Assembly: GCA_016081115.2 (NCBI GenBank) | Contig: JABTTQ020002549.1 | Location: 124,001-188,000, forward strand | Direction of reading: 5' to 3' | Length of the DNA stretch: 64,000 nt | Source of the DNA: Rehmannia glutinosa | Lineage: Eukaryota; Streptophyta; Magnoliopsida; Lamiales; Orobanchaceae | Shown here: in pieces, positions 12,182 to 23,355 of the stretch | How the letters are laid out: every line of letters begins with the position of its first letter | How positions within the stretch are numbered: position 1 is the first letter of the stretch | Notes under the pieces: model-generated | What the model was told of the DNA's origin: nothing | Databases searched by the model: none | What the model saw: the letters and a program-made list of their open reading frames with translations, nothing else | Position numbers and translations under genes: made by a program

Positions 12182-15100
12182 TGTCACGCCCCAAATGTGA
12201 CGCGACAACGATCAACCACTTAAACAGTAATAAACCCAACAGTCTAGACAAATGATGATACAATACTCCCAAGTGAAACAGGTCTAAAGCGGGAAATAAA
12301 ATAAACATAAGTACGAATTACAACTTAAAGTCTAACAAGATCCAAATACATCCGACATAATAACCTGAATAAGTTTACAGGCCAAAACTAAAGCGTAAAG
12401 TACACCATATCCAAATCTTAAATGTCGTAGATTCCTACGCCCTTAACTTACAGTCAAAGAGAGAAACGAGTAGCAGGATAAAAGGGAGTCCAACATCAGC
12501 AGAAGTACATGAAATAAGTACAATAATCAGAAAAAAGGTACAAGTTCGACAGGCGGGGCGAGGGTCATCAATCTGTGGTCGGGTCGACATCTTCAATATA
12601 GTCCCCATCTAAAGGTTAGAAAACAGGAGGGGATGAGACAGAAATCTCAGTGGATGGGTGATCGTGTGCAAGTGTGGCGATATATATTTTGATGCAAGAA
12701 AACAGTCGTATGAAAAATGCGTGAGATATGATGCGTGATTTCACACACGGCCCACAAGCGTCGTGAGAAATATATTTAAGTAATATACTTATACGATTTT
12801 AAGAAAATAGTTCGTGGTCACACAGCACTATGTGATTCAAGCAAGACGGGGAGGATTGCGTGCGGATTTGTAGCGCTAATCTATGCAAGACAAGTAATGA
12901 TTTGCGTCACGGATTTGTAGCGCCAATCAATGCAAAACAAGTAAGCGGTTGCGTCACGGATTTTTAGCGCCAACCAAATGGGTCCGATTAACTCGAATCG
13001 TGTGGATCGGATAAGCGATTCCTTCGTTCTTCCTTGTAACTCCCCGAGCAAGATGGTCAAGACTGTCACCTTATTGCTCAATAGCGCAAAGACAAAATCC
13101 ACGGTGGCTAGCTAGCAAGGCTCGGATTTGTCATAATCATGATTATACCTCAAGTACTACGACCCGCTTCCCTTGGACAAACTCCGTCCCTCGGTTGCGG
13201 GATTAGGACGATGGGGCCCGAAGAGTGGAATAGCGGAAAGAGCGCCCGATTCCATCCCCCGACATATCCATTCTCGATTGTGAGCTCGACACACCAAATT
13301 GACTCAGCGGGAAAGTAAATATAAGTTCGGGTAGTCAACCAGGATGAAAGTAGTATTATTGATTGAGCGATTCAGAAAATTTTGAAAATTTGCGAGTAGC
13401 AATTATGGCGGTGGAGTTATTTGGATGAAGACGATTATCGGAAGAATAAGCAATCTTCGATATCTTGAAAGATTTGGTAGAACATAAGTCCGTTATAGAT
13501 TCAAAATCGCAAGGAGGAAGTCCCCCGCGATCGGGTATTAATGTCGGTCAAGACGATCCGATCAGTCGAGGATTTTTGAGAAAATAAAGTATTTTAATTA
13601 ATAATTAAAGTCAGAGGATCCAGGGATATTTTAGTAAAAGGAAAATAATTTGAGTTAGGTCCTTGTTAAAAAGAAAAATTACAATTAGCCTCGTTTTGTA
13701 AAAATCAATACTTTTGGGGTTAAAAATTGAATAATTAAATATCCCGACCTTGAAAAATTACAAGGTCAGTTCCTAAAATCTCTAAATTGTTCAGAGATTC
13801 AGGTTTTTAAAGTTTTGAGGTCGAGTTTTTATAAAATTCTCACATTGGCCCCAAATTTGTTAAAATTATCATTTCGGGCCTTAAGTTTAAAATAATCGGA
13901 ACTCACAAACCGGAAGGGCTTTTAATGTGATTCCAGTTGGAAAATGTCACTAAGGTTAGTGGGATATTGGGACCAAAACAGTTTTAAAAAGAAATAAGTT
14001 TAGGTCCCTTAACTTTTGAAAATCTCATTTTTGTCCCATTTTGAAATAATTGTCTTTAAGGCTTTTAGGGGTCCAATTGTTATAAAATTTGAACCTTGGT
14101 CCAAAATATAAATATGTTATAGTTAAATTAGTATTTCCAGGTGCATGGACTGCATAAGTCCTGGAAATTGTATTTTGGTCCTCAAGTTTAATCTTTTACA
14201 ATTTGGTCCCTCAATTTTTATAAAATTACTTTCCAAGCTCTAAACACTTGGATTTTTGGAATACACTTAAAATATGTTATTTCCAGTCCCTTAAGAGTTA
14301 AAATTTCAAATTTTAAAATTACGGTCTGGTAATGTTTCGAAAATTACAAAATAGCCCTTAAACTTCAAATAATTTACAATCTAGTCCTTGGGCTTTTAAG
14401 GGTTGATTTTATTTATCTAAAAACTCTTAAAATATTATTAAAATGTCAAAACAAAATTTTTGAACCTGAGTTCAGTCCCAAAAATCGAAAATTACAGAGA
14501 GTTCCCTTAAGTTTTATTTTCTTGCAATTAAGTCCACCAACTTTCATTTTTGCATTTTAAGTCTAAAAGTTGAAATTTAATCAATTATGCTCGACTTGTC
14601 CAGGTTATAAATCATTCAAAACATAGATTTCAAGAGTCGTACACATACATAACTTTCTCATATAAAATTTCATCAAGTATAACAATAAAGTGTACATGTA
14701 TGCCATATTTTTCGATAAATCGCATTTTTGAGCAACACTTGAGAATTTTTCCAACTTGAAACAAGAAAATAGCATGCAATACATAATATATATCTCAAGT
14801 GCTCAAAATCAAAATACTACATGCATTTTTAAGTAAAACACCTAGAAGTTGAAAGGATTTTTCCACCCACCTTAAAGATTGATTTGTTGGTGAAAAATGG
14901 AATAAATCACTCTTGATGAAGAAGTGACTTAGGTCAGCCCCTAGATCAAGGAGTACCAAAAAAAAATGTAGGAGTTAGAAAATGAGGTTAGAAATCAAGG
15001 AAAAGAAGAAAGGGGTGAAGAAAATTGGTAAAACTACGCTTACCTTGTGTAGTAGAGGAAATGAGACTTGTAGATGTCTCAAAATGAGTCTCTTTCTTCA

Positions 15101-16264
15101 CTCTTAAACCAACTCTTAAGGTCAGCCCCTAAAACTCCAAAAATGAAAATGGAGTATCAAAATTTTGGAAAATAGAAGAGAAGAAGAAAATGTACTAAAC
15201 TCATTTCTTACCTTATAGTCCAATTTCTCTTCAAAATCTTCAAAGTCTTGAAGTCCTTTTCAAGATGATGGTAAGGCTCTTAGTGTCTCCCAAGTCTACT
15301 AAGTGTACCTCAAACCAAAAATCAAACTTAGGTTAAGGAGTGAAGATGATGAGCTAGAGGATAACAAGATGATTTTTAGAACACAATTTCTTACCTTGTT
15401 GAAGGGGTGTTCGAATTTGTTGTTGAAGTAGAGGGGGGTGTTCTTGAAATTTTGGTTAAGTGTTTGAAGGTTTGAAGAAGAAGATGAACTTATGATTAGA
15501 GAAAATGTTGGAGGATTTTTGGAGAGAAGTTGGAGAGGATTTTTAATTTGTTTGACTTAAATGATAGTTAATGGGAATAATTAGGGGTTTAGGGTAAAAA
15601 AAAAAAATAACTAGCTTTCTTTATTAGGGACATGAAGCCAAAAGCTAGGTTTTAGAAGGAAATTTAAAATTCATTTGTTTGACTAAGGGGTTAGTGGGAT
15701 TTGTAGGAAGATGTTTAGTTGTAGGCTTGGAAGACATAAAATAAAATAGAAATGAAATTATCAAAATTTTATTTATTTTTTGTACAATAATAATTTAGTT
15801 GGGAGATACAAAATGATAAAATAGTTGTAGAAGAAAAATTGAGTAATTTTCCTCATTTAAAGTGGTAATTTAAAAAATTAGGGAAAAAAAATATTTGGTT
15901 TCTTTTCTTTATAAAATTGAGAAAAAAAAATAAAATGTAAAAATATCCATAATTAAATATTTAGAAATTTAAAATAAAGATGTAAAATAAGAAACGTGTA
16001 ATCGAAAAATAAATTGGAAGTTGGTTGGGATGAATTATAGAATAAGATGAAATATTTGGATAAGGATCGAAATGTACTCCTAAATTTTCGAGGGTCTAAT
16101 ATTTCTAAAGTCGTAGTTAACCGATCAAGTAACAATACTAGTGGAGAATATAAATCGTTAGACTCTAAAATGAGGAAGACGTAATTGACATTGAAAGAAA
16201 GAAATAAAAGTCGGGTCGTGGTTCATTACTAATGGGTTCGTGTTACTTAACAAAATAAATAAAT
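12182..16264 (-). repeat. 5' LTR of the Gypsy element (truncated at its outer tip)
   Basis: Matches 5002-9045 over nearly its whole length. The outermost 47 bases (equivalent of 8999-9045) are absent: similarity stops at 16264 and a Copia element begins. It has extra segments lacking in the other LTR, for example around 12580-12635. Confidence 0.95.
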
Positions 16265-16273
16265 AAAGAAAGA

Positions 16274-18012
16274 TTAGGGTGATGAACATATGGAAAACAA
16301 TCCATTGGATACAAAACTGAATCCCTCTGTGATGACTGCGGATCGCATTTCTTCATTGTGCATCGAACCGGTGACATAATCTTTCATCCACTCTGGCTTA
16401 TATTCTATCCTCTGACCTCTTCCAAGTTTTCCATCATCCTGTGAGACTACAGGCAGCTCTTGATGCTCAGGTGCTGGCACCACATCATCCTCAAAAGATT
16501 GCATTGGAAGAGGAACATCAAAGGTATTGGTTCTCCACGAGAGAAAGGAAATTGTGACTCATAGAAAATCACATCTCTGACACAAATATCTCCTTAGAAC
16601 TCGAGGTTATATAACTGCACCCTGTGACATATCCAAGAAACACACAAGCTACAACTCTTGGATCAAATTTCCTCTTAAGAGGTCCAACCTTTTTGCAAAG
16701 ATAACACGAGGCATCCAAATACTTGAATCTTTCATATCTAGGAACTTCATTGTGCAACAACTCATAAGGAGATTTCCAAAGTAAAGTGGCACCTTTGGGC
16801 GGTGAATTAAGGATGTGAAGCTGCTCTTAGGAGAGTGTATGGCCAATATTTCTTTGGTACTTTGATGGAAAACAATGATCTAGCAATTTCTAGGATGTGT
16901 CGTGCTTCCTTTCCACCACTCCATTTTTTCGGAGTGTAAGGACATGATTTCGGTGTAATATTCCCTTCTTATGAAACAAATTCTCGAGTCTCCTTCCCGT
17001 AAATCTGTACCATTATCACTCATTACCTTCAGATTTTTCTTTGAAACCGAGTGTGCACAAACTCAAAGAAATGGCTTAGATGTGTAGAAACCTCAGATTT
17101 GTGTTTCAACAAGTATATCCAAGTACCTCTAGTAAAATCATCAACAATAGTGAGCATGAATAAAGTATTAGTCACATATGGCTCATGATATGGACCCCAG
17201 AGGTCTATATGAATCAACTCAAAAGCCTTTTTGGACTGAATAGAACTTGAGGGAAAAGTTAATCTGCATTGCTTTGCTTCATGACATGTATTGCATACAT
17301 TTAAAGCATTTTTATTACAAAAAGGCTTTAGAAAACCAATATGTTCCAAACAACCAAGAGATGTATGCCCTAACCGTTTATGCCAAAATTTCAAAGTGTT
17401 TATTGCATCACTACTAACACAAGCTCCACTAAATTCAGCACCTGCAAATATGTATAAACCAGCCACAGCTCTTCCAACTCCCTTGATTCTCCCACTCTCA
17501 GGGTCCTGCAGCCAACATTTCCCTTGAGAAAATACACATTCCAATTTGTTTCCCTCAAGTAACTGACTAACTGAGAGCAAATTATACTTAAAGTTGGGAA
17601 CAATCAGCACATCAGTGAGAACAATCTCATTAGTCAACTTAATATCACCAGAGTGTGTAACAGGAACACTTGTTCCATCTGGTAAGTGCACAGTCACAGG
17701 TGTGCCCAATGCAGTAGTCTTATCTACCAATCCAGGAAAGGAACAAATATGTCTACTAGCTCCAGTATCAACAATCCAATTGTCCTTATCAAGTGAATTT
17801 AACAGAGATAATGCAAAGTGAGACTGGTTCATGTTACCTGAATATTCTGCAATATTTGAAAAAGTGTGTATGTCTCCTGAGTTCAGATTGCCATGTCCTG
17901 ACAAGTATTTTGCTATCTCCTTTTGAATCATCACTGAGAATCGGTACATCTGTGCTCTTACTGCTTTTAACATCCTCCAATCCTTGTGTTTTCTGTGACA
18001 CATTTTCAGCAC
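16274..18012 (-). pseudogene. Copia 1 protease and integrase region
   Basis: The segment 18012-17029 is open for 327 codons: NWIVDTGASRHIC (aspartic protease active site, D-T-G), WHKRLGHTSLGCLEH with CNTCHEAKQ (GAG-pre-integrase zinc site), then FELIHIDLWGPYHEP and LTIVDDFTRGTWIYLLKHK (integrase core). It breaks at 17029. The integrase C-terminal part continues in shifted frames (16846-16569, KFDPRVVACVFLGY). The linker to RT (YKPEWMKDYVTG) is at about 16400. RT is absent because the element is truncated. It would have processed and integrated the element's cDNA but is not functional now. Confidence 0.88.
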
Positions 18013-18024
18013 CTTCCACCATAT

Positions 18025-19035
18025 TCACAGATTGTCCCGCTTTCTTTGATCCTTTAACTCTTTGTACCGATCAGGATATCCATGGAGTTTGAAGCACTCC
18101 TTCATTTCATGACCATTGAAACCGCAGGTGATCACGATCAATTTAGACTTCTCCTCTTTAGTTCTCCTTTGTAGTCCCCCGCCCCTTCCACAAGTATTAC
18201 CACCTTGCACATGTCTATTATTTCCTCCTCTACCGGATCCATTTCCAAAGCTATTATTTCCTCGTTAAAACCGCCTTTAGCCAAAGATAGCAAATTTGTA
18301 TCCAATGGATCTAATACTCTAGTAGGTGTAATTTTCTGTTTTTCTACCTTGAGAATCATAGAGTATGCCTTGTTGATTGTAGGCAACGTATCCATAAGTA
18401 GTATTTGATTTTTCACTGGTTCAAAAACCTCATTCAATCCCATAAGGAATTGCATCAATTTGATATCCATGTCATTTGTACAAATTGCCTTTCCAGCACC
18501 ACATGTACACTCAGGTAACTGAACAACACACGCATATTCATCCCAAAGGCATTTTAATTTCGTGAAATATGTTGTAACAGCATTTAAATACCTTGTGAAA
18601 AATTGGAGATCTCTTTTGTGAAACTGATAACGCAATGGACCATTGCTTTCTCCGTATCTTTCCTCCAATTCATCCCATAATTGTTTGGAGCTCTTCACAT
18701 ACATGAATGCCTCCATTATATCCTTGGAAATAGCATTCAGCAACCATGAAATAACCATAAAATCAACCTTCTGATACTGTTCAAATGCTTCCGAATCAAA
18801 ATCTGGCACATCAATCGTTCCGTAAACAAAACCGAGCTTAGATTTAGCTCCCAAAGCCAACCTCATAGCTCTGCTCCACTGAAGATAATTGGATCCGTTG
18901 AGAGGATGGTGACAAGTATCATTCTGGATGATCTCGAGCCATGCAACACGAGTGGATCGAGATCTCGGTGTAAATAGACTTCATTTTCGCAATCGCTCTC
19001 CTCAAGAATAATCACTTCGGTATTTGGAGGCATGA
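18025..19035 (-). pseudogene. Copia 1 gag
   Basis: The start at 19035 gives MPPNTEVIILEE. A frame change near 18897 leads to NGSNYLQWSRAMRLALGAK, the standard Copia gag opening, and the frame then runs to 18138 (LWDELEERYGESNGP, LMQFLMGLNEVFEPVKNQIL). A zinc-knuckle-like stretch, TCGFNGHEMKECFKLHGYP, follows at about 18130-18060 in another frame. Gag would form the virus-like particle and bind RNA. At least two frameshifts make it non-functional as it stands. Confidence 0.85.
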
Positions 19036-19044
19036 TCGAAACCA

Positions 19045-19057
19045 CGCTCCGGTACCA
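19045..19057 (-). other. Primer-binding site of Copia 1
   Basis: Minus strand reads TGGTACCGGAGCG directly after the LTR end TTCTACA, a variant of the tRNA-iMet complement. Confidence 0.8.
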
Positions 19058-19312
19058 TGTAGAAAACTAAGAATTCAAGTTGAGAACCATATTCATGTCT
19101 CTAAACTATCTGAAGTATGAATTTTATTCCATAAAATCTAAAATGAGAAGAGCAACTCTGTTGTTATTTATACAAGGAAGAAAGCCCGCCAGATTTGAAT
19201 GAACGAATGGCCAACCGACACGTGTCTAACTCTACTAACAAAATAACCGACTAAACGTGAATCGCAATACTAATAAAAATGTGAATCAGAAAATAACAAC
19301 TTCGACTCAACA
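19058..19312 (-). repeat. 5' LTR of Copia 1 (255 bp) with promoter elements
   Basis: On the minus strand it begins TGTTGAGTCG and ends TTCTACA. It holds a TATA box (TATAAATA, plus-strand 19165-19172), an AATAAA-type signal at about 19121-19130, and a perfect palindrome gacacgtgtc with a CACGTG G-box core at 19217-19226, about 45 bases upstream of the TATA box. The order G-box, TATA, AATAAA fits a U3-R-U5 LTR. Confidence 0.85.
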
Positions 19313-20085
19313 ATATTACTTTTTTTTTGGTTTGCGAGGTTTGTTGAATTTACTAATTATTTTTATCAATATATTACTAATTGTTTCAATATATTACTAA
19401 TTGTTTTAATAACATTGCATGTAAATTTTTTCAATATATTACTAATTTTTATTATTCTTGGTAGCAATATAATGAAAAAAATAAAAAAATAAATTAAAAT
19501 GGATGACATAGCCGGTCTAATAGGTCAGCGGGTCTTATCCGCTAAACACGGGTATGGGTTGGGGCGGGTCTCGGAGTCCGGGGCGGGTGCAGGGGCGGGT
19601 CTTGGTCCTTGAAATCTTAATGGATCGGGTCTCGGGTCCAGGCGGACCCGACCCGTACCCGACACATTGACATCCCTATTAATAATCGAGTCAAGCCCGC
19701 ACTGTTTCTAGTTAAACAGGCCGGCCTATTTATAAGAATATATATAATATTATATGCATTACATATACATATATTACATAATATATAAATATTATATTGT
19801 CTTATATATAAATATAATATTATACACTAATAAATATATATAATTTATAATCGGTTATTATTTTTTTTAAACATTAATTTTTATAAGTTTAAACGAATTT
19901 TAAATAGGATCAAGTCTAGCCCTTTTACTTAAAAAGGTCAACCAAGCCTAAGGAAAAAACCTATCACAGATAATATAACAAATTTGGGCTTAAACTTAGC
20001 AAAGTAGGCTCAAACAATTAAATACAAATCGTGGCTTGGCCCATGCCCAACCCATTTCCACCCCTATTTGTGTAACACAAGTATT
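19313..20085. other. AT-rich region with hAT-like repeat ends
   Basis: Positions about 19500-19680 are rich in gggtc/gggcggg and gacccg words and end with cattgacatcccta, the reverse complement of the TAGGGATGTCAATG start seen on many small plant hAT elements. A second such tip (cccatttccacccctatt) is at about 20047-20068. Between them is very AT-rich sequence (19735-19870). No gene is visible. The element boundaries are not resolved. Confidence 0.5.
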
Positions 20086-20089
20086 GGTG

Positions 20090-20290
20090 GGATTTTGTTT
20101 GCAATTCTTTCCGAAACCGCCGGTTCCGATTCCAAAACCGCCGGTTCCAGTTCCTCATTTTGGAGGAACCGAAACCGAACCGTTGCCTCACGGTTCCAGA
20201 TCCAAAACCGAACCGACGGTTCCGATCCGGTTCGGAACCCGGTTCCTCCACGATTCCGGTTCTGGTTTTAACCGGAAACATTGCCAAAAA
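20090..20290. repeat. GC-rich ACCGGTTCC repeat cluster (hAT-like subterminal repeat)
   Basis: Words such as aaccgccggttcc, cggttcggaacc and ggaaccgaaaccgaacc recur in both orientations, so both strands show long but meaningless open frames. The pattern resembles the subterminal repeats of Ac/hAT-like elements. No coding role is claimed. Confidence 0.6.
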
Positions 20291-20329
20291 TGCGCAATTG
20301 AATTCGGAAATCTCTTTACATGAAACAAT

Positions 20330-20480
20330 TTAGACACGAGCAAAAAGATAAATATAAGCAAAAAGTTGATTTCTACTTTTTATATTAAACTAAGTTTGAC
20401 GATTTAATCATTGGTAATCATGTATTAAAAGATAATTATAAGGAAATATACTGAACTAAACTCAGTATACCATGAGACAT
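20330..20480. repeat. Inverted duplicate of 24130-24260
   Basis: This stretch (words tactttttatattaaacta, agtttga, taatcatgta) matches the reverse complement of about 24130-24260. It is upstream of RING copy 1 here and downstream of RING copy 2 there, as expected for a tandem array spacer in which one unit was inverted. Confidence 0.65.
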
Positions 20481-20559
20481 TAGTTTGTTAACAATTATGC
20501 AATGAAGTCCCAGTGTCCCACTTCATATATAATTTAACTTGATTGCCTTGATAAAAAAC

Positions 20560-20710
20560 ATCTTTCCATATCCTATCAGGAATTAAAGAAAGGTAAAGAC
20601 CTGCACTACACTATAGTCGTATCTTCCGTTTTTCCCTGTTACCATTGTCTTTCCTTATCCTATGCGGAATCTATTAAGGTAACTTTTTTTTTAGTCTATA
20701 AATATAATGT
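20560..20710 (+). promoter_or_regulatory. Promoter module of RING copy 1 (two upstream boxes, TATA)
   Basis: A distal box (ctttccatatcctatc, 20568-20585) is followed by a complete module at 20648-20708: ctttccttatcctatgcgga, then attaaggtaacttt, then tctataaatata. The TATA box lies about 85 bases before the conserved ATG at 20790. The same three boxes in the same order precede the other RING copies and the kinase gene. Confidence 0.7.
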
Positions 20711-20789
20711 TTCTGAAGAACCTTATAGTTAAAGTAAAACATAGTTTAGAACTCTGTGGTTTCCACCTTTTCATTGATTAGCAATCTCA

Positions 20790-21330
20790 TGGCTCATCGT
20801 CTCCATCAAACTAATTTCGCGGCCGCCACATCTCGTGTTCGGAGGGGTCCACGCCTAATTCAGCCCGCGACAAAGTGACTTCGCGTCGAGCCGTTCGGAG
20901 AAGGGGCCGCGTCGCCTCCATCCGCCCGGGCGTAGCGTTATACCATTTATCCCATCACGTCCCAGTGGCATCAATGGCGGTTTCACAAACTACACAATGG
21001 ATTATGACGTTGTATGGATATTGGTTGTAGTAGTTGAAATATTGATTGAGTATGAAAGTGAACATGGGTTAAAAACTAGGATGATGTACTATTTTAATGA
21101 GATGATGATCGGAATATTTCTGAAAACGAGAAAACCATATCCGAAGGACAAAGAGGAGGATAAAACATGTGCGGTTTGCTTTGATGATCTTGGTAGCAAT
21201 GAGAAGATTGGAATTCTTGATTGCGGCCATGAATTTCACGCTGGCTGTATCAGAAAATGGCTAAGGGAGAAGAATATTTGCCCCTCTGCAAAACCATTGC
21301 GTTGGGACGACGCCAAAGAATCATGGCACG
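20790..21330 (+). pseudogene. RING-H2 protein, copy 1 (broken)
   Basis: The presumed start ATG at 20790 (MAHRLHQ) lines up with the MAHLL start of copies 4 and 5, but the N-terminal part is disrupted: the frame closes after about 30 codons. A piece reading TSRRAVRRRGRV in another frame (about 20876-20915) matches the VRRSRG region of copy 4. From 20997 the frame is open to the RING: TRKPYPKDKEEDKTCAVC, GILDCGHEFHAGCIRKWL, then NICPSAK. Copies 2 and 4 have CPL(C/Y)K there, so one base is missing at about 21283-21287. The last zinc-binding cysteine is lost and the tail is frameshifted into a Phe-rich low-complexity run. RING-H2 proteins are usually E3 ubiquitin ligases; this one should not fold its second zinc site. 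A sequencing error cannot be excluded. Confidence 0.8.
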
Positions 21331-21399
21331 GTCTCATTTATTTCCTTTTCTTTTTCTTTTTCTTTTTTTTTAGTTTTGTTATATTTGTGTTTGTACATT

Positions 21400-21407
21400 T
21401 TTACTGT

Positions 21408-21438
<31 letters not shown>

Positions 21439-21560
21439 AAACATTTTTACTGTTTTTAACAGTAAACAACAATGGAAATTACTGTAAGTGGCAGAATTGA
21501 TTAGCATTCATTGCTTTTTCTGAGAATTTCCTTGTTTTTTTTTTTTTTTTTCCAGAATCT
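21400..21560. repeat. Poly-T tracts
   Basis: Long T runs at about 21340-21370, 21408-21433 and 21536-21552. They explain an apparent Phe-rich reading frame downstream of RING copy 1. Confidence 0.85.
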
Positions 21561-21599
21561 TTTCTTGGTTTTTGTTTGATTGTTTGAAATAGGTAATTA

Positions 21600-22009
21600 A
21601 TGTTACGTATCTAGGGTTGGCAAATCGTATAATAGTATCGTATTTAGGTCGCTGTAACACGATAAGGTCAAACAAAAACATGTCATGATTTAAGGATCTG
21701 TTCACACACGAACATAAACACGACCATGAATATTCTCGTGTTGACAGGACACGACACGACACGATTTGATACAATAAGTCAAAAAACAAAAAGAAATTGA
21801 TTTAAACGTTAATACAAGATAACAAATACACTACAATACCCAATACGAACATACAAAATATCAAGTGATTATGTCACTATCGCGCAATAACAGTGTAAAC
21901 ATATTATTATCGCGGTTCTTATCTTGTGACTACCAGGTAAACGTGTCATTATCGTATCTTATGGCATGTTGAGGCTTTCCACATCAAGTAGGCCTTCGTA
22001 AATCATAAT
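21600..22009. other. Small hAT-like element remnant with GACACGACACG words
   Basis: Starts near ctagggttggcaaatcgta (about 21610), a tip style seen in plant hAT MITEs. It contains gacacgacacgacacgattt (21748-21768) and related words up to about 21960. I could not define the right end or a target duplication. No gene is visible. Confidence 0.4.
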
Positions 22010-23355
22010 AAGTAGTTTGAGAAAATTGCATGCAATATTAGTCCACACAAAACTTAAGTATTGCAATTTGGTCCTATGAATTCAAAATAATCCCACTAGA
22101 ATGGTTTTATTGTAAAATTAGTCCCAATTTTAATTTTTCCGTTAATTCCTTAGCAATTTTTGGTCCCATCTCAATTTTCTTTGCAATTGGGACTAAAACT
22201 GAAACTACACGTATCCTACGGGACAAAAATACAATTATCCTAAATAGAAACATTAAAAAAAATAAATCTAAACTAATTTATCTCCTTTTTTGTTATTTAA
22301 ATTTTTATTTAACTTCAAAATCATCATTTAGTAAAAAAATCATAAATAATTAAGATAAAATCTTAATGAATTAAAATAACTATTTTGTTTATTAATTGAG
22401 AAAATATGTGAAATTAATCATGTAATAATAGGTGGTTGAAAAAATATTTAAAAAATGCACGGTTTGCAAATTAGTTCTATAATTAATAAAAACTTAATTT
22501 TAGTCATAATTTTACCAAATTACACGTGTCGCTCACGTGATTGAAATCCATAAAAAAATCCCAATTTTTAGCAAAATACATAATTTATGGTGAAATTAGG
22601 AAGGAAGTGAATTTTATATTGTTAGGGGACTTATTTTGCTTTACATGACCTTTTTACGACCTCTTTTGTTACAAACGTTTTTTCAATTTCGCCTAATATT
22701 TATTTTGTGAAAATATTTTCATTGTATGTATGAGGCACACCAAATAAGATCAAATATATGAAGTGAGTGGGTCTAATTGATCATACTTGCGGATACATGT
22801 ATGAATAGGGTTGTCTAGGTCTTTATAATCTTAATGGGTCAAGTCTCGGTTTGAGTAAGTATCAAAATCAACATCTACTAACAACGCTATCCTTTAAGAT
22901 TGCTTGTATATTATGTTTTTTTAAGATATTAAGCTCAATGAAAAATATTGTACAAATATACTTACTAAATAATATATATTTATTTTTTAAAAAATTGTAC
23001 ATTTACTACCATCCGAAGATCAAATGCCAATGGAGTACTATAAAAATAAGTTTGATTATTATGGGACTATTTTACATTAGAATTTTTTGGGACCGTACTT
23101 GCAAATAATGAGACTAAAATTGGATTGTCCAACTCTTATGGGACCATTATCGCAATGTTCGCCCACAACTTAACTTGGTGAAGACGCTCTCCGTAGTTTT
23201 TAACGGCCATGGTACTAAAAATACTACTTTAAATTTTTATGTGACTATATTTATGTAAAAACAAAACTTTTGAATTAAAAATGCAAATTATGAGACTAAA
23301 GTCGCAACGTCCCAATTCTTGTTGGACTAATATTGTAATTTACTCTAAGTAGTTT
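22010..23355. mobile_element. Non-autonomous Mutator-like element with 9-bp target duplication
   Basis: The element body is 22019-23346. Its ends are inverted repeats: left gagaaaattgcatgcaatat then tagtcc, right the complement of agagtaaattacaatattag then tcc. It is flanked on both sides by aagtagttt (22010-22018 and 23347-23355), a 9-bp target duplication typical of Mutator-like elements. The interior (1.3 kb, AT-rich) has further 'gggactaa/attgcaa' words but no transposase and no recognisable captured gene. Confidence 0.88.

Larger units (their letters stand above)
5002..16264 (-). mobile_element. Ty3/Gypsy chromovirus with ~4 kb LTRs (Tekay/Del-like), internally deleted
   Basis: Two direct repeats of about 4 kb (5002-9045 and 12182-16264) flank a 3.1 kb interior coding for RT, RNase H, integrase and a chromodomain-like tail on the minus strand. 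The LTR begins TGTGACGCCCCGAC on the minus strand and ends GGGCGTGACA. A purine tract abuts the 3' LTR and an initiator-Met-type primer site abuts the 5' LTR. Gag, protease and the N-terminal part of RT are missing. The long LTRs and chromodomain fit the Tekay/Del lineage. The 5-bp target site on the left reads aattt, but the right end is truncated so it cannot be matched. Confidence 0.93.
16265..19312 (-). mobile_element. Truncated Ty1/Copia element 1
   Basis: One LTR (19058-19312), a primer-binding site, gag, protease and integrase are present in order on the minus strand. RT, RNase H and the 3' LTR are missing; the element stops at the junction with the Gypsy LTR at 16264/16265. The protein words are close to those of the Copia at 44-48.8 kb. 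Confidence 0.9.

Noticed and set aside
20018..20323. Overlapping open frames on both strands
   Set aside because: They come from the ACCGGTTCC repeat composition; no domain and mirrored residues on both strands.
20790..20940. rDNA-like or contaminating GC-rich sequence upstream of RING copy 1
   Set aside because: Its translation (MAHR..., TSRRAVRRRGRV) resembles the N-terminus of the other RING copies, so it is better explained as the decayed first part of the gene.
21340..21500. Membrane segment in the RING copy 1 tail (Phe-rich)
   Set aside because: It is a product of poly-T tracts read after the frameshift.
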